This document shows, in pieces, positions 6,208 to 14,414 of a stretch of 14,630 bases of DNA. The stretch lies in assembly GCA_964399465.1 (NCBI GenBank), contig CAYNRA010000077.1, positions 1-14,630 of the forward strand, written 5' to 3'. How positions within the stretch are numbered: position 1 is the first letter of the stretch; each line of letters opens with the position of its first letter. The notes under the pieces were generated by a model that was not told where the DNA came from, made no database searches, and saw only the letters and a program-made list of their open reading frames with translations. The translations under genes and the position numbers were made by a program. The DNA is from CAYNRA01 sp964399465. Its GTDB lineage: Bacteria > Bacteroidota > Bacteroidia > Cytophagales > Spirosomataceae.

Positions 6208-6642
6208 TTACTTCACTTCCTCATCAGATGCTGCTGCGGGAGCTTCAAATACTTCTGGCAACTGTTCGGTTAGGATAGTGTACCATTGAATAATCTTCTT
6301 TACATCCGAGCTATAAACGCGTTCTCTATCGAAGTTTGGAAGGATTTTAGCCATGAAATCAAATAACTCGATTGGAGCTGCTTTTTTGGGATCTAATTCG
6401 ATTTTCTCACCGAAAAGTTCTTTTATCTTAAGGAATAAATCACTTAACGGTACCGCTTTTTCAAATTCATCCGTATAAATTGAAATATCTTTTAGGATAG
6501 ATACTTTGGCATTTACATTCACCAATTCTTTCTTTTTTTGAGTATCTAGCGACTCGACGATAACACCAGCTCTACCCGGCTTGATGATGCGATAAAGACC
6601 GGGTTTGCCCGATATGTTTGCTACTTCTTGTAGTAATTCCAT
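6208..6642 (-). CDS. DUF5606-type protein, function unknown
   Basis: A 144-residue soluble protein with no signal peptide or membrane span. It opens with ISGKPGLYRII (10-20), VIVESLD (27-33) and SILKDISIYT (48-57), a pattern I recognise as the small DUF5606 family conserved across Bacteroidota. These proteins have an N-terminal beta-rich domain followed by a helical domain. The second half (about 60-132) fits the helical part, with ILPNFDRERVYSSDVKKIIQ as its most conserved-looking stretch. The tail (EAPAAASDEEVK) is acidic, probably disordered. No biochemical role is known to me. It is monocistronic: a terminator follows it, and 129 bp with an 11-bp direct repeat precede it. There is no strong promoter match, although TAATTTG, one base short of the consensus, occurs upstream. 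Confidence 0.85.
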   Translation of the reverse strand: MELLQEVANISGKPGLYRIIKPGRAGVIVESLDTQKKKELVNVNAKVSILKDISIYTDEFEKAVPLSDLFLKIKELFGEKIELDPKKAAPIELFDFMAKILPNFDRERVYSSDVKKIIQWYTILTEQLPEVFEAPAAASDEEVK

Positions 6643-6670
6643 AAAATGCTTTTAAATAGAAAATGCTTTT
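6643..6670. repeat. Tandem AAAATGCTTTT repeat upstream of the DUF5606 gene
   Basis: AAAATGCTTTT is present at 6643-6653 and 6660-6670, 17 bp apart, immediately before the start codon at 6640-6642. Each copy is close to its own reverse complement. It could be a regulator site or a translation-region element, but low complexity makes chance plausible. Confidence 0.4.
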
Positions 6671-6771
6671 GTAAATAAAATATAGAACTGAAAAGGATGC
6701 AAATTACGAAATCAATTCACGGAGAGAAAATAAAACCCTCAATTTCCTTATCGTGACATGATTTCAAGTTA

Positions 6772-7485
6772 TTAACCAATGTCCATTAAATCCCCTAACT
6801 GAGGGCGTACAATCAACTCTTCAACGACACTAAGTGGAGAAATAGCATAAGCTGCCCACACCAAATCTGCGATGTCTTCTTTTTTCATAAGTCGGCTAGA
6901 TTCTACGGGAACGTCTTTCCAGCTATCTGTTTCTGTAGCACCAGGTAATAGAGCTGTTACTCGAATTTGCTGTTTTTTTAATTCTTCGCGAAGCACTTTG
7001 CTCAAACCAAAAAGAGCGAATTTAGAAATAGTATACGCTGAACTCAAAGGATGTGCGATAAAACTAGCAACTGAACACATAACAAAAATATGTCCTCGAC
7101 CAGCCGCTATCATTTGAGGCAACAAGGCTTTGGATAAATGGTAAGAACCATACACATTGATTTCCATCATTCGCTCAAAAGAACCATCGGGCTCCTCTTC
7201 CAGTGAACCCATCTGAAACTGACCGGCGTTCAAGACGAGTACACCAATTTCCTGCTGTAAGTCTTTCAATTTTTGTGCCCAAGCGAGCACCTCTTCTTTG
7301 TTTCCGTTGTCGGCAATTTCAACATGACACACGACACCCTTGCTTTCAATCTCTTTTTTTGCTTCGAGCAATGTATCCAATGAACGGCCAGATATTGCAA
7401 TATCTAAGCCATTTTCTGCCATTTTTTCAGCAATGGCACGACCAATACCACGGCTTCCTCCTGAAATAACTGCTAATTTTCTCAT
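6772..7485 (-). CDS. Short-chain dehydrogenase/reductase (SDR), classical
   Basis: An NAD(P)-dependent oxidoreductase of 237 residues, the normal classical-SDR length. It has the cofactor loop SGGSRGIGR (8-16), NAG (86-88) after beta-4, and the full catalytic tetrad N110, S138, Y151 and K155 (YTISK). R34 after the second strand (SGRS) favours NADP(H). The substrate loop and C-terminus (about 180-237) show nothing diagnostic. The general look is of the sepiapterin-reductase-like/3-ketoacyl reductase branch often annotated only as SDR, so I leave the substrate open. It is divergent from mlaE with 77 bp between start codons. No TAnnTTTG match for this gene is visible in that gap. The family assignment is certain, the reaction unknown. 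Confidence 0.92.
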   Translation of the reverse strand: MRKLAVISGGSRGIGRAIAEKMAENGLDIAISGRSLDTLLEAKKEIESKGVVCHVEIADNGNKEEVLAWAQKLKDLQQEIGVLVLNAGQFQMGSLEEEPDGSFERMMEINVYGSYHLSKALLPQMIAAGRGHIFVMCSVASFIAHPLSSAYTISKFALFGLSKVLREELKKQQIRVTALLPGATETDSWKDVPVESSRLMKKEDIADLVWAAYAISPLSVVEELIVRPQLGDLMDIG

Positions 7486-7526
7486 TTATAATTATTGAAC
7501 AGCACCCTCGTGCCTGAAGTATTTGT

Positions 7527-7534
7527 TAACTTTG
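7527..7534 (+). promoter_or_regulatory. Likely -7 element of mlaE-mlaF
   Basis: TAACTTTG fits TAnnTTTG and is 28 nt before the mlaE ATG, giving a leader of about 22 nt. There is no TTTG at the usual -33 position. Confidence 0.55.
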
Positions 7535-7562
7535 CAAATATCGTAAATCAAGCCGTAATTCC

Positions 7563-8294
7563 ATGTTATCTATCTTAGGGAAGTATTTCTTATTTTTGGG
7601 TCGTCTTTTTTCGAGGAGAGAGACCGCTCAAGTTTATTGGAGACGTTTTCTGGACGAATCCGTCAGTATTGGAGTTAATTCGATTCTCATTATCGCCATT
7701 GTTGCCTTATTTATTGGTGCCGTTACTTGTGTGCAGACATATGCCAACTTAGTTAGCCCAATTATTCCTGTCTATATTGTGAGCAATATTGTCCGGGATA
7801 TGACATTACTTGAACTTTCATCCACTTTTATGTGTGTTGTTTTAGCAGGAAAAGTGGGGTCCAATATTGCAGGAGAGCTAGGTACAATGCGAATCACAGA
7901 ACAAATCGATGCCTTGGAAGTAATGGGCATTAACTCTGCTTCCTATCTGGTTTTACCTAAAGTATTGGCTGCTGTTTTTACTTTTCCTTTGCTTGCTGTT
8001 TTATCTGGCTTTTTAGGTATCTATGGTGGCTATTTAGCAGGCACATTGACGGGTATTTTAACACCTGAAGAATACATTTACGGGATTCGCTATTCATTCA
8101 TTCCGTACAACGTTTTCATCTCAATTATTAAAGCATTTGTTTTTGGCTTTCTCATTGCAAGCATATCCGCATACAAAGGCTTTTTCACAACAGGAGGTGC
8201 CCTTGAAGTAGGCCAGTCGAGCACTGCAGCCGTAACCAATAGTTGTATTGCCGTTCTGATCGCAGATTACTTACTAGCTGAACTTTTAACTTGA
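7563..8294 (+). CDS. mlaE: MlaE-type lipid ABC transporter permease
   Basis: MlaE is the inner-membrane subunit of the MCE lipid transporter that moves phospholipids between inner and outer membranes and maintains outer-membrane asymmetry. The 243-residue product has an amphipathic start, then about five membrane segments (near 36-56, 66-77, 84-97, 130-160, 190-240). It carries the family signature AGKVGSNIAGELGTMRITEQ at 95-114, followed by IDALEVMGI (115-123), the coupling-helix region that touches the ATPase. The length is normal. The mlaF start follows 4 nt after the stop, so the two are co-translated. No MCE-domain gene (mlaD), which supplies the periplasmic lipid channel, is next to them. 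Family identity is clear. The symbol is by homology to the E. coli system. Confidence 0.93.
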   Translation: MLSILGKYFLFLGRLFSRRETAQVYWRRFLDESVSIGVNSILIIAIVALFIGAVTCVQTYANLVSPIIPVYIVSNIVRDMTLLELSSTFMCVVLAGKVGSNIAGELGTMRITEQIDALEVMGINSASYLVLPKVLAAVFTFPLLAVLSGFLGIYGGYLAGTLTGILTPEEYIYGIRYSFIPYNVFISIIKAFVFGFLIASISAYKGFFTTGGALEVGQSSTAAVTNSCIAVLIADYLLAELLT

Positions 8295-8298
8295 TGGT

Positions 8299-9051
8299 AT
8301 GATTACGATTGAAAATATTTCCAAAGCATTTGGCGAAAAAATAGTTCTTGACCAAGTTTCCGCGTCTTTCAAGTCAGGAGAAACGAGCCTAGTTATTGGG
8401 GCAAGCGGTACGGGTAAATCTGTACTCATGAAATGTATGCTTGACTTAGTTCGACCAGAGACAGGTACTGTTTTGTATGACCAACGTCCTTTTTTCTCTA
8501 CATCGGAAGAAAACAAAAAAGATATTCGACGCGAGATGGGCGTGTTATTCCAAGGAGGAGCACTTTTTGATTCCCAAACGGTACATCAAAATGTTCAATT
8601 TCCGTTGGATATGTTGACAAATATGAGTCCAGCAGAGAAAAAAGACCGCGTTGAGTTTTGCCTCGAACGTGTCGGATTACAAGGCACAGGCGGAAGAATG
8701 CCCTCTGAAATTTCTGGTGGAATGAAAAAAAGAGTTGGTATTGCGCGTGCCATCGTCATGAATCCCAAATATCTTTTCTGTGATGAACCAAACTCAGGAC
8801 TAGACCCCCTCACTTCTATAAAAATCGACGAATTAATTCAAGAAATTACACAAGAGTATAAAACCACTACCGTCATTATTACACATGACATGAACTCTGT
8901 TTTATCCATTGGTGACTATATTTTATTCCTGTATAAAGGCAAAAAAGTTTGGGAAGGAGATAGTAAAACCATTCTGACAACTACCTCCCCCGAAGTGGAT
9001 GAATTTGTCTTTTCCAATCAAGCTTTGAAAAGATTACGAGACCAGTTGTAA
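8299..9051 (+). CDS. mlaF: MlaF-type lipid ABC transporter ATPase
   Basis: This is the cytoplasmic ATPase that powers the MlaE permease. The 250-residue protein has a complete ABC set: Walker A GASGTGKS (34-41), Q-loop Q85 in LFQGGALFD, signature SGGMKKRVGIARAI (139-152), Walker B YLFCDEPNSGLD with D162 and E163, and switch histidine H196 in THDMNS. FQGGALFDSQTV and SGGMKKRV are typical of the MlaF/MCE-associated branch rather than drug or sugar importers. It follows mlaE by 4 nt, ends the operon, and is closed by the hairpin at 9112-9149. MlaD and the accessory STAS protein MlaB must be elsewhere if the system is complete. Confidence 0.94.
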   Translation: MITIENISKAFGEKIVLDQVSASFKSGETSLVIGASGTGKSVLMKCMLDLVRPETGTVLYDQRPFFSTSEENKKDIRREMGVLFQGGALFDSQTVHQNVQFPLDMLTNMSPAEKKDRVEFCLERVGLQGTGGRMPSEISGGMKKRVGIARAIVMNPKYLFCDEPNSGLDPLTSIKIDELIQEITQEYKTTTVIITHDMNSVLSIGDYILFLYKGKKVWEGDSKTILTTTSPEVDEFVFSNQALKRLRDQL

Positions 9052-9111
9052 ACATTTTTTTCTGTTATCTCCAATACTAAATTGCGGTTAACAACTAAAC
9101 CATCTTATACA

Positions 9112-9149
9112 AAAAACGGGAGCTTGTTTTAGAACAGACTCCCGTTTTT
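9112..9149. terminator. Bidirectional terminator between mlaF and purH
   Basis: An 11-bp stem, AAAAACGGGAG (9112-9122) with CTCCCGTTTTT (9139-9149), continues past one mismatch into a further 5 bp (one of them G-T) with loop TTAG. T-runs on both strands suit termination of the two convergent genes. It lies about 60 nt after mlaF and 19 nt beyond the purH stop. Confidence 0.9.
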
Positions 9150-9168
9150 ACTACTTTATACTGACGGA

Positions 9169-10683
9169 TTAATGTAAAAAGTGACGAACGCCCGTCATGA
9201 CCATCGCCATATCGTGTGCGTTACAATAGTCAATCGACGCTTGGTCACGAATAGAGCCACCGGGTTGGACTACAGCCGTGATTCCCGCTAGGTTTGCAAT
9301 TTCTACACAATCCGGGAAGGGGAAGAAAGCTTCAGAGGCCATTACTGCGCCGTTGAGGTCAAAACCAAGTTCTTTTGCTCGGTCAAGTGCTTGTTTCAAG
9401 GCATCCACTCGGGAGGTTTGCCCAACGCCACTTGCAATCAACTGCCCACCTTTGGCAATTACCACGTTATTTGATTTTAGATGTTTGCAAATTTTTAACG
9501 CAAATTCCATTGCTTTGTTCTCTTCGTCAGTTGGAGTTCGAAGAGTAGCTACTTTAAAATCAGCCGTTTTTTCAGTTACCAAATCCTTATCTTGTTCCAG
9601 TACGCCATTCAGCAATGTTCTGTACTGTTTTTTCGATACATGTACCTCTTTACGGACGAGCAGGCGGCGATCTTTCTTTTGTTTGAGTATAGCCAATGCG
9701 TCTTCATCGAAAGAAGGTGCGATGAGGATTTCAAAGAATAACTGATGTAATTCTTCAGCAACGGCAGCATCTACGTTTGCATTTGTAATGATAACTCCTC
9801 CAAACGCAGATACAGGATCACAAGCAAGTGCTTGCACATAGGCTTCTTTAGCTGTTTGCCCAGTCGCTACACCACATGCGTTATTGTGTTTAACGATTAC
9901 GTAGGTTAGCTCATCAAATTCATCTATCAAGCGAACGCATGCATCTACATCCATCAAGTTATTATAGGATAACTCTTTGCCGTGTAGTTGTGTAAACATT
10001 TGGTTCAAGTCACCGTAAAAAGTAGCTGCTTGGTGTGGATTTTCACCGTATCTAAGTGGTACTTGGTTGGCAGCTCGGAAGTTTCCAGCGTCTGTCAAAC
10101 CAGCAAAAAAGCCATGAATCGCAGAATCATAATGAGAGCTAACGGCAAAACCCTGCATAGCAAAGCGTTTGCGTTGTTCCAAGGAAGTTTGACAATTCGA
10201 TGCAGACAAGATTTCGAACACTTCGTCGTACTGTTTCCGAGAAGAAACAATCAAGACATCTTCAAAATTCTTGGCGGCACCACGAATTAAAGAAATACCA
10301 CCGATATCTATTTTTTCGATGATGTCTTCTTCAGAAGCACCTGATGCGACAGTTTCCTCGAATGGATATAAATCAACGATGACCAAATCAATGGAAGGAA
10401 TTTCAAACTCTTGCGCTGTTTTTTGGTCTTCTTCTAAATTACGGCGATACAAAATTCCTCCGAAAATTTTAGGGTGCAGCGTTTTCACTCGGCCACCAAA
10501 GATGGAAGGATAGCTTGTTAAATCTTCAACTGGAATCACAGGAATGTTCATTTCTTCAATGAATTTCTGTGTTCCTCCGGTAGAATAGATAGTAATTTGA
10601 TTATCGTGAAGAAGTTGTACGATTCGGTCGAGGCCGTCTTTGTAAAAAACAGAAATCAGAGCGGATTTAATTTGCTTTGACAT
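9169..10683 (-). CDS. purH: Bifunctional AICAR transformylase / IMP cyclohydrolase
   Basis: PurH performs the last two steps of de novo IMP synthesis: formylation of AICAR with 10-formyl-THF, then ring closure. The 504-residue protein has the N-terminal MGS-like cyclohydrolase domain (about 1-195) with ISVFYKDG (10-17), STGGT (34-38) and GGRVKTLHPKIFGG (63-76). The C-terminal transformylase domain carries K265-H266 in KHNNACGVATG, the catalytic pair seen at nearly the same numbers in animal PurH, and ends with ASEAFFPFPD, QPGGSIRDQ and MTGVRHFLH. The frame is open 15 codons upstream, but MSKQIKSALISV (start 10681-10683) is the family N-terminus, and the predicted -7 box overlaps the upstream codons. 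It is monocistronic, with no other purine gene in the window. Confidence 0.98.
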   Translation of the reverse strand: MSKQIKSALISVFYKDGLDRIVQLLHDNQITIYSTGGTQKFIEEMNIPVIPVEDLTSYPSIFGGRVKTLHPKIFGGILYRRNLEEDQKTAQEFEIPSIDLVIVDLYPFEETVASGASEEDIIEKIDIGGISLIRGAAKNFEDVLIVSSRKQYDEVFEILSASNCQTSLEQRKRFAMQGFAVSSHYDSAIHGFFAGLTDAGNFRAANQVPLRYGENPHQAATFYGDLNQMFTQLHGKELSYNNLMDVDACVRLIDEFDELTYVIVKHNNACGVATGQTAKEAYVQALACDPVSAFGGVIITNANVDAAVAEELHQLFFEILIAPSFDEDALAILKQKKDRRLLVRKEVHVSKKQYRTLLNGVLEQDKDLVTEKTADFKVATLRTPTDEENKAMEFALKICKHLKSNNVVIAKGGQLIASGVGQTSRVDALKQALDRAKELGFDLNGAVMASEAFFPFPDCVEIANLAGITAVVQPGGSIRDQASIDYCNAHDMAMVMTGVRHFLH

Positions 10684-10716
10684 GGAATGGATAAATATGG
10701 ATGTAGAAAGAAAGTG

Positions 10717-10724
10717 CAAAATTA
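10717..10724 (-). promoter_or_regulatory. Likely -7 element of purH
   Basis: TAATTTTG on the minus strand, identical to the tRNA-Trp -7 box, lies 33 nt before the purH start. No TTTG is present at the -33 spacing. No purine riboswitch or clear operator is visible in the interval. Confidence 0.6.
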
Positions 10725-10848
10725 CCATTTTTCATGAAATCTTCGTTCATATCTCTTCATTTTAGGCATATGGGGAGATAATTCCTTTTATTCGAAACCT
10801 TCTGTTCTCAAAAAGTGTATTTATAGCTGTCATTTACCAAGTATTATT

Positions 10849-11523
10849 ATGTCTTCTCATCATGTTGTTCGTGAAAAACAAGAGCCAGCACTCATCCTTG
10901 CGAACGGAGAATCTTGTCGTATAGAATTACTGCAAGATTTGCTGGAGTGGAGCCCACTTGTTGTTGTTTTGGATGGAGCAATCGAGCGTGTCTTAGAGTT
11001 GGGAATCAAGATAGATGTACTTCTTGGAGATTTTGACAGTAAAAAAATAGATATTGGACAAATCCAAGAAGACCAATATCCAATTCAGATTGTTCACACA
11101 CCCAATCAGGACAAAACTGACTTAGAAAAAGCAATCGAATATCTTATCGAGAGAGGCTTCCCTGCTGCAAATATCCTTTGGGCGACAGGCAGAAGAGCAG
11201 ATCATAACTTAGCAAATATTACGAATATCGTACGGTATAAATCTAAGATTCAGTTAGCAGTTATAGACGACTACTCCGTTATTTACCCATTATCCCCGCT
11301 ACCAAATAAATTTGAAAAATGGTATGCTGCAGGATTTCCTATTTCCTTACTCCCTGTAGGAATAGCAAAAGGTGTTACGACAAAAAATCTAGCTTACACT
11401 ATTGATAATGAGAACCTTACACTTGGATACAAAGTAGGCAATAGCAACGAAGTAAAACAAGATGGGCTTATTCATGTTTCGTTTGAATCTGGCGATTTAT
11501 TACTGATGGAGTGTAAGGATTAA
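10849..11523 (+). CDS. Thiamine pyrophosphokinase
   Basis: This enzyme transfers pyrophosphate from ATP to thiamine, making the cofactor thiamine diphosphate. The 224-residue protein contains the family markers in order: ILANGE (16-21), VVLDGA (39-44), the metal-binding GDFDS (60-64), QDKTDLEKAI (87-96), and TGRRADH (113-119), which stands for the TGGRxDH motif of other bacteria. The C-terminal half (about 140-224) is beta-rich and matches the thiamine-binding domain (SLLPVGIAKGVTTKNLAY). The arginine in place of the second glycine is probably a lineage variant. The start at 10849 gives the usual length. The gene is divergent from purH (165 bp apart) and has no clear -7 box. No TPP riboswitch is visible, and no thiamine synthesis genes are adjacent. 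Confidence 0.93.
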   Translation: MSSHHVVREKQEPALILANGESCRIELLQDLLEWSPLVVVLDGAIERVLELGIKIDVLLGDFDSKKIDIGQIQEDQYPIQIVHTPNQDKTDLEKAIEYLIERGFPAANILWATGRRADHNLANITNIVRYKSKIQLAVIDDYSVIYPLSPLPNKFEKWYAAGFPISLLPVGIAKGVTTKNLAYTIDNENLTLGYKVGNSNEVKQDGLIHVSFESGDLLLMECKD

Positions 11524-11563
11524 GTTACAAAATTTATTCATTTTTATACAAGCCCCTTCGTTT

Positions 11564-11571
11564 TATCTTTG
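11564..11571 (+). promoter_or_regulatory. TATCTTTG -7-like element, upstream site
   Basis: This matches TAnnTTTG, with TTTT rather than TTTG near -33. It lies 25 nt before the small MKRTYQ frame and 360 nt before nrdA, so it could drive either a long nrdA leader or a short transcript. Confidence 0.35.
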
Positions 11572-11843
11572 AAAATACATATCTGAAATTTGGAGATGAA
11601 AAGGACATATCAAAAAAGCACAAAACATACATTAAATATTCCTAGTCTTACTACGAAGTGAATCTATCTTGCGAATCAAAGAAAAAGTACTCTATATTTT
11701 TTTATTGTATTTTTCATAGATGATTATTCTTAAAAAAAACTTAATATATTGATTATAAAAGCCTTGACAAACATCCGTTTTACCTATTTTGAGATTTACT
11801 AAAAGTTCCCTTTTCCTTACTTTTTTGTACGCAAAAAATTCCT

Positions 11844-11851
11844 TATTTTTG
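11844..11851 (+). promoter_or_regulatory. Likely -7 element of nrdA
   Basis: TATTTTTG matches TAnnTTTG. A TTTG at 11824-11827 lies 16 nt upstream, shorter than the usual 19-21. The leader to the nrdA ATG would be about 74 nt. Confidence 0.5.
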
Positions 11852-11930
11852 AGTAGTGAACGAGGCTTGCGAGCACTTCAACTTACTATGTTTCCTAATA
11901 GCATATTAAACACTACACCCCACAAAAGAT

Positions 11931-14396
11931 ATGTACGTCATTAAAAGAGATGGCCGACGTGAGTCGGTAAAATTCGACAAAATTACAGCACGCATTGAGC
12001 GATTATGTTACGGGCTAGACGCCGTTTTTGTGCAACCAATAGAAGTTGCCATGAAAGTTGTTTCAGGTATTTACGATGGTGTAACCACCTCGGAGCTAGA
12101 TAACCTAGCCGCAGAAACAGCTGCCTCAATGACGACCAAACACCCTGATTATGCTATTTTGGCTGCTCGTATCGCCATTTCTAACTTGCATAAAAATACA
12201 TTGAAATCGTTCTCTGGAACGATGAAAATGCTTTATCAATATACTGACCCCAAAACAGGTCAAAATGCAGCTCTTCTTTCGCCGGAAACCTACCGCGTCA
12301 TCAAAGAAAATGCCGCACTTCTAGACTCAACGATTATTTACGACCGTGACTATGGATACGATTACTTTGGGTACAAAACGCTCGAAAAATCCTATCTATT
12401 GAAACTCAATAACCGCATCGTCGAACGCCCACAACACATGCTCATGCGGGTAGCCGTCGGGATTCACGGAGATGCCATTGAGCGCGTCATTGAAACTTAC
12501 GAACTTTTGTCTGAGCGTTGGTTTACACATGCAACGCCAACGTTATTCAATGCAGGAACTCCCAAACCTCAGCTTTCTTCTTGTTTTTTATTAACCATGA
12601 AAGAAGATAGCATCGAAGGAATTTACGATACGTTGAAACAATGTGCCAAAATTTCGCAGTCAGCGGGTGGCATTGGCTTGGCTATTCATAATATTCGGGC
12701 AACAGGCTCCTACATCAAAGGAACTAACGGAACGTCCAACGGGATTGTGCCAATGCTCCGCGTATTTAATGATACGGCTCGTTACGTAGATCAAGGAGGC
12801 GGAAAGCGCAAAGGTTCGTTCGCTATTTACATGGAACCTTGGCACGCCGATGTCTTTGATTTCCTAGATTTGCGTAAAAATCACGGAAAAGAAGAACTTC
12901 GTGCCCGTGACTTATTTTATGCCATGTGGATTCCAGACTTGTTTATGAAAAGAGTCGAGGAAAACGGAACATGGTCGCTCATGTGCCCGAACGAATGCCC
13001 TGGCTTGAGTGAGTGCTACGGAGAGGAGTTCGAAAAACTCTATACTTCGTACGAGCAAGAAGGCAAAGTACGTAAGACGATCAAAGCGCAAGATTTGTGG
13101 TTCGCTATCTTGGAATCTCAAGTTGAGACTGGCACACCGTATATGTTGTACAAGGATGCCGCAAATCTAAAATCCAACCAAAAGAACCTTGGAACGATTA
13201 AATCATCCAATCTTTGTACGGAAATCATGGAGTTTACTTCGCCAGACGAAGTAGCCGTTTGTAATTTGGCCTCTATCGCGCTTCCTAAATTTATCAAGCA
13301 AGACGAGCAGACACGTATCAGTACCTTCGACCATGAGACATTGTATAAAGTAACCAAGGTAATTACACGTAACTTGAACAAAGTCATTGATGTTAATTAC
13401 TACCCCGTTGAAGAAGCCGAGCGGAGCAACAAACGTCATCGTCCGATTGGTATTGGAATTCAAGGATTGGCAGATGCATTTATGTTGTTACGAATGCCTT
13501 TTGAGTCAGACGAAGCACGCCAATTGAACAGAGATATTTTCGAAACGATTTATTTCGCAGCCATGGAAACATCCATGGAACTTGCTATCGAAGAAGGTCC
13601 TTACGAGACCTGGAAAGGCTCTCCTATTTCTCAAGGAATTTTCCAATTCGATATGTGGGGTGTAACGCCAACTTCCGGTAGATGGAATTGGGAGAATCTG
13701 CGTACACAAGTCATTCAAAATGGTGTGCGAAACTCTCTTCTACTTGCTCCAATGCCGACGGCATCTACAAGCCAAATATTGGGTAATAACGAATGTTTCG
13801 AACCTTACACTTCCAATATTTATACCAGACGCGTACTATCTGGCGAATTTGTGGTTGTCAATAAACATCTACTCCACGATTTAGTGAAAATTGGTTTGTG
13901 GAATGAGCAAATGAAAAACGAGCTAATTGCTGCCAACGGCTCTGTTCAACATATTGCAAGCATCCCACAAAACTTAAAAGACTTGTATAAAACAGCGTGG
14001 GAAATCAAGCAAAAAACGATTGTGGATATGGCAGCCGACCGTGGGGCATTCATTTGCCAGAGTCAGTCGCTCAATATCTTTATGCAAGATCCGAACTTTG
14101 GCAAATTGACTTCTATGCACTTTTATGCTTGGAAAGCTGGTCTAAAAACAGGTATGTATTACCTAAGAACCAAAGCGGCTACGGATGCAGTGAAGTTTAC
14201 GGTAGATAGAAAGGCTTTAGCAGAGAAAACACCTGTTACAAGCACCGTACAAGAAAAACCATTGGATTATGAAGCATACGCCAAAGAAAATGAAGCAAAA
14301 TCAAAGGCAGCATCATCATTCAGTGCCAACACAAATTACGACGCAATTCAGTGTTCATTGGATGACCCTGAAGGTTGCGAAATGTGTGGTTCATGA
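11931..14396 (+). CDS. nrdA: Class I ribonucleoside-diphosphate reductase, large (alpha) subunit
   Basis: NrdA reduces ribonucleoside diphosphates to deoxyribonucleotides with a radical delivered by the beta subunit. The 821-residue protein starts with an ATP-cone (about 1-95, MYVIKRDGRRESVKFDKI), the overall-activity site of class Ia enzymes. The barrel carries the redox pair C218 (LSSCFLL) and C444 (VCNLAS), and the active-site N427, C429 and E431 (SNLCTE). The C-terminal half has PMPTASTSQILGNNECFEPY and the radical-transfer pair Y743-Y744 (GMYYLRT). The last residues CEMCGS supply the C816/C819 shuttle that thioredoxin or glutaredoxin reduces. All catalytic residues are present. No nrdB gene lies on either side in the window. 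A terminator follows 19 nt after the stop, so it appears monocistronic. Codon usage resembles its neighbours. Confidence 0.97.
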   Translation: MYVIKRDGRRESVKFDKITARIERLCYGLDAVFVQPIEVAMKVVSGIYDGVTTSELDNLAAETAASMTTKHPDYAILAARIAISNLHKNTLKSFSGTMKMLYQYTDPKTGQNAALLSPETYRVIKENAALLDSTIIYDRDYGYDYFGYKTLEKSYLLKLNNRIVERPQHMLMRVAVGIHGDAIERVIETYELLSERWFTHATPTLFNAGTPKPQLSSCFLLTMKEDSIEGIYDTLKQCAKISQSAGGIGLAIHNIRATGSYIKGTNGTSNGIVPMLRVFNDTARYVDQGGGKRKGSFAIYMEPWHADVFDFLDLRKNHGKEELRARDLFYAMWIPDLFMKRVEENGTWSLMCPNECPGLSECYGEEFEKLYTSYEQEGKVRKTIKAQDLWFAILESQVETGTPYMLYKDAANLKSNQKNLGTIKSSNLCTEIMEFTSPDEVAVCNLASIALPKFIKQDEQTRISTFDHETLYKVTKVITRNLNKVIDVNYYPVEEAERSNKRHRPIGIGIQGLADAFMLLRMPFESDEARQLNRDIFETIYFAAMETSMELAIEEGPYETWKGSPISQGIFQFDMWGVTPTSGRWNWENLRTQVIQNGVRNSLLLAPMPTASTSQILGNNECFEPYTSNIYTRRVLSGEFVVVNKHLLHDLVKIGLWNEQMKNELIAANGSVQHIASIPQNLKDLYKTAWEIKQKTIVDMAADRGAFICQSQSLNIFMQDPNFGKLTSMHFYAWKAGLKTGMYYLRTKAATDAVKFTVDRKALAEKTPVTSTVQEKPLDYEAYAKENEAKSKAASSFSANTNYDAIQCSLDDPEGCEMCGS

Positions 14397-14414
14397 TTTT
14401 TGAATACTCATTTC

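Larger units (their letters stand above)
11524..11930. other. 407-bp gene-free interval upstream of nrdA
   Basis: Very AT-rich, with no convincing gene. It holds two good TAnnTTTG elements on the plus strand (11564-11571 and 11844-11851) and a looser TTG-N18-TATTTTG arrangement at 11764-11791. A 21-codon frame at 11596-11661 starts MKRTYQ, like ribosomal protein L34, and then diverges. No strong terminator for the thiamine pyrophosphokinase gene, no NrdR box and no riboswitch could be recognised. Confidence 0.6.

Noticed and set aside
9278..9745. 155-codon plus-strand frame opposite purH
   Set aside because: Lies wholly inside purH on the other strand. The composition is that of a codon shadow, with no domain pattern or promoter.
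10684..10728. Upstream start for purH adding 15 residues
   Set aside because: The extension includes the predicted promoter region and is not part of the family. MSKQIKSALISV is the usual N-terminus.
10684..10848. TPP or purine riboswitch between purH and thiamine pyrophosphokinase
   Set aside because: None of the conserved core sequences were recognised on either strand, and the leaders look short.
11524..11930. NrdR boxes upstream of nrdA
   Set aside because: No pair of sites resembling the NrdR consensus was found by eye.
12660..13718. Several minus-strand frames of 60-90 codons opposite nrdA
   Set aside because: All are shadows of nrdA codons with no recognisable motifs and mutually overlapping frames.
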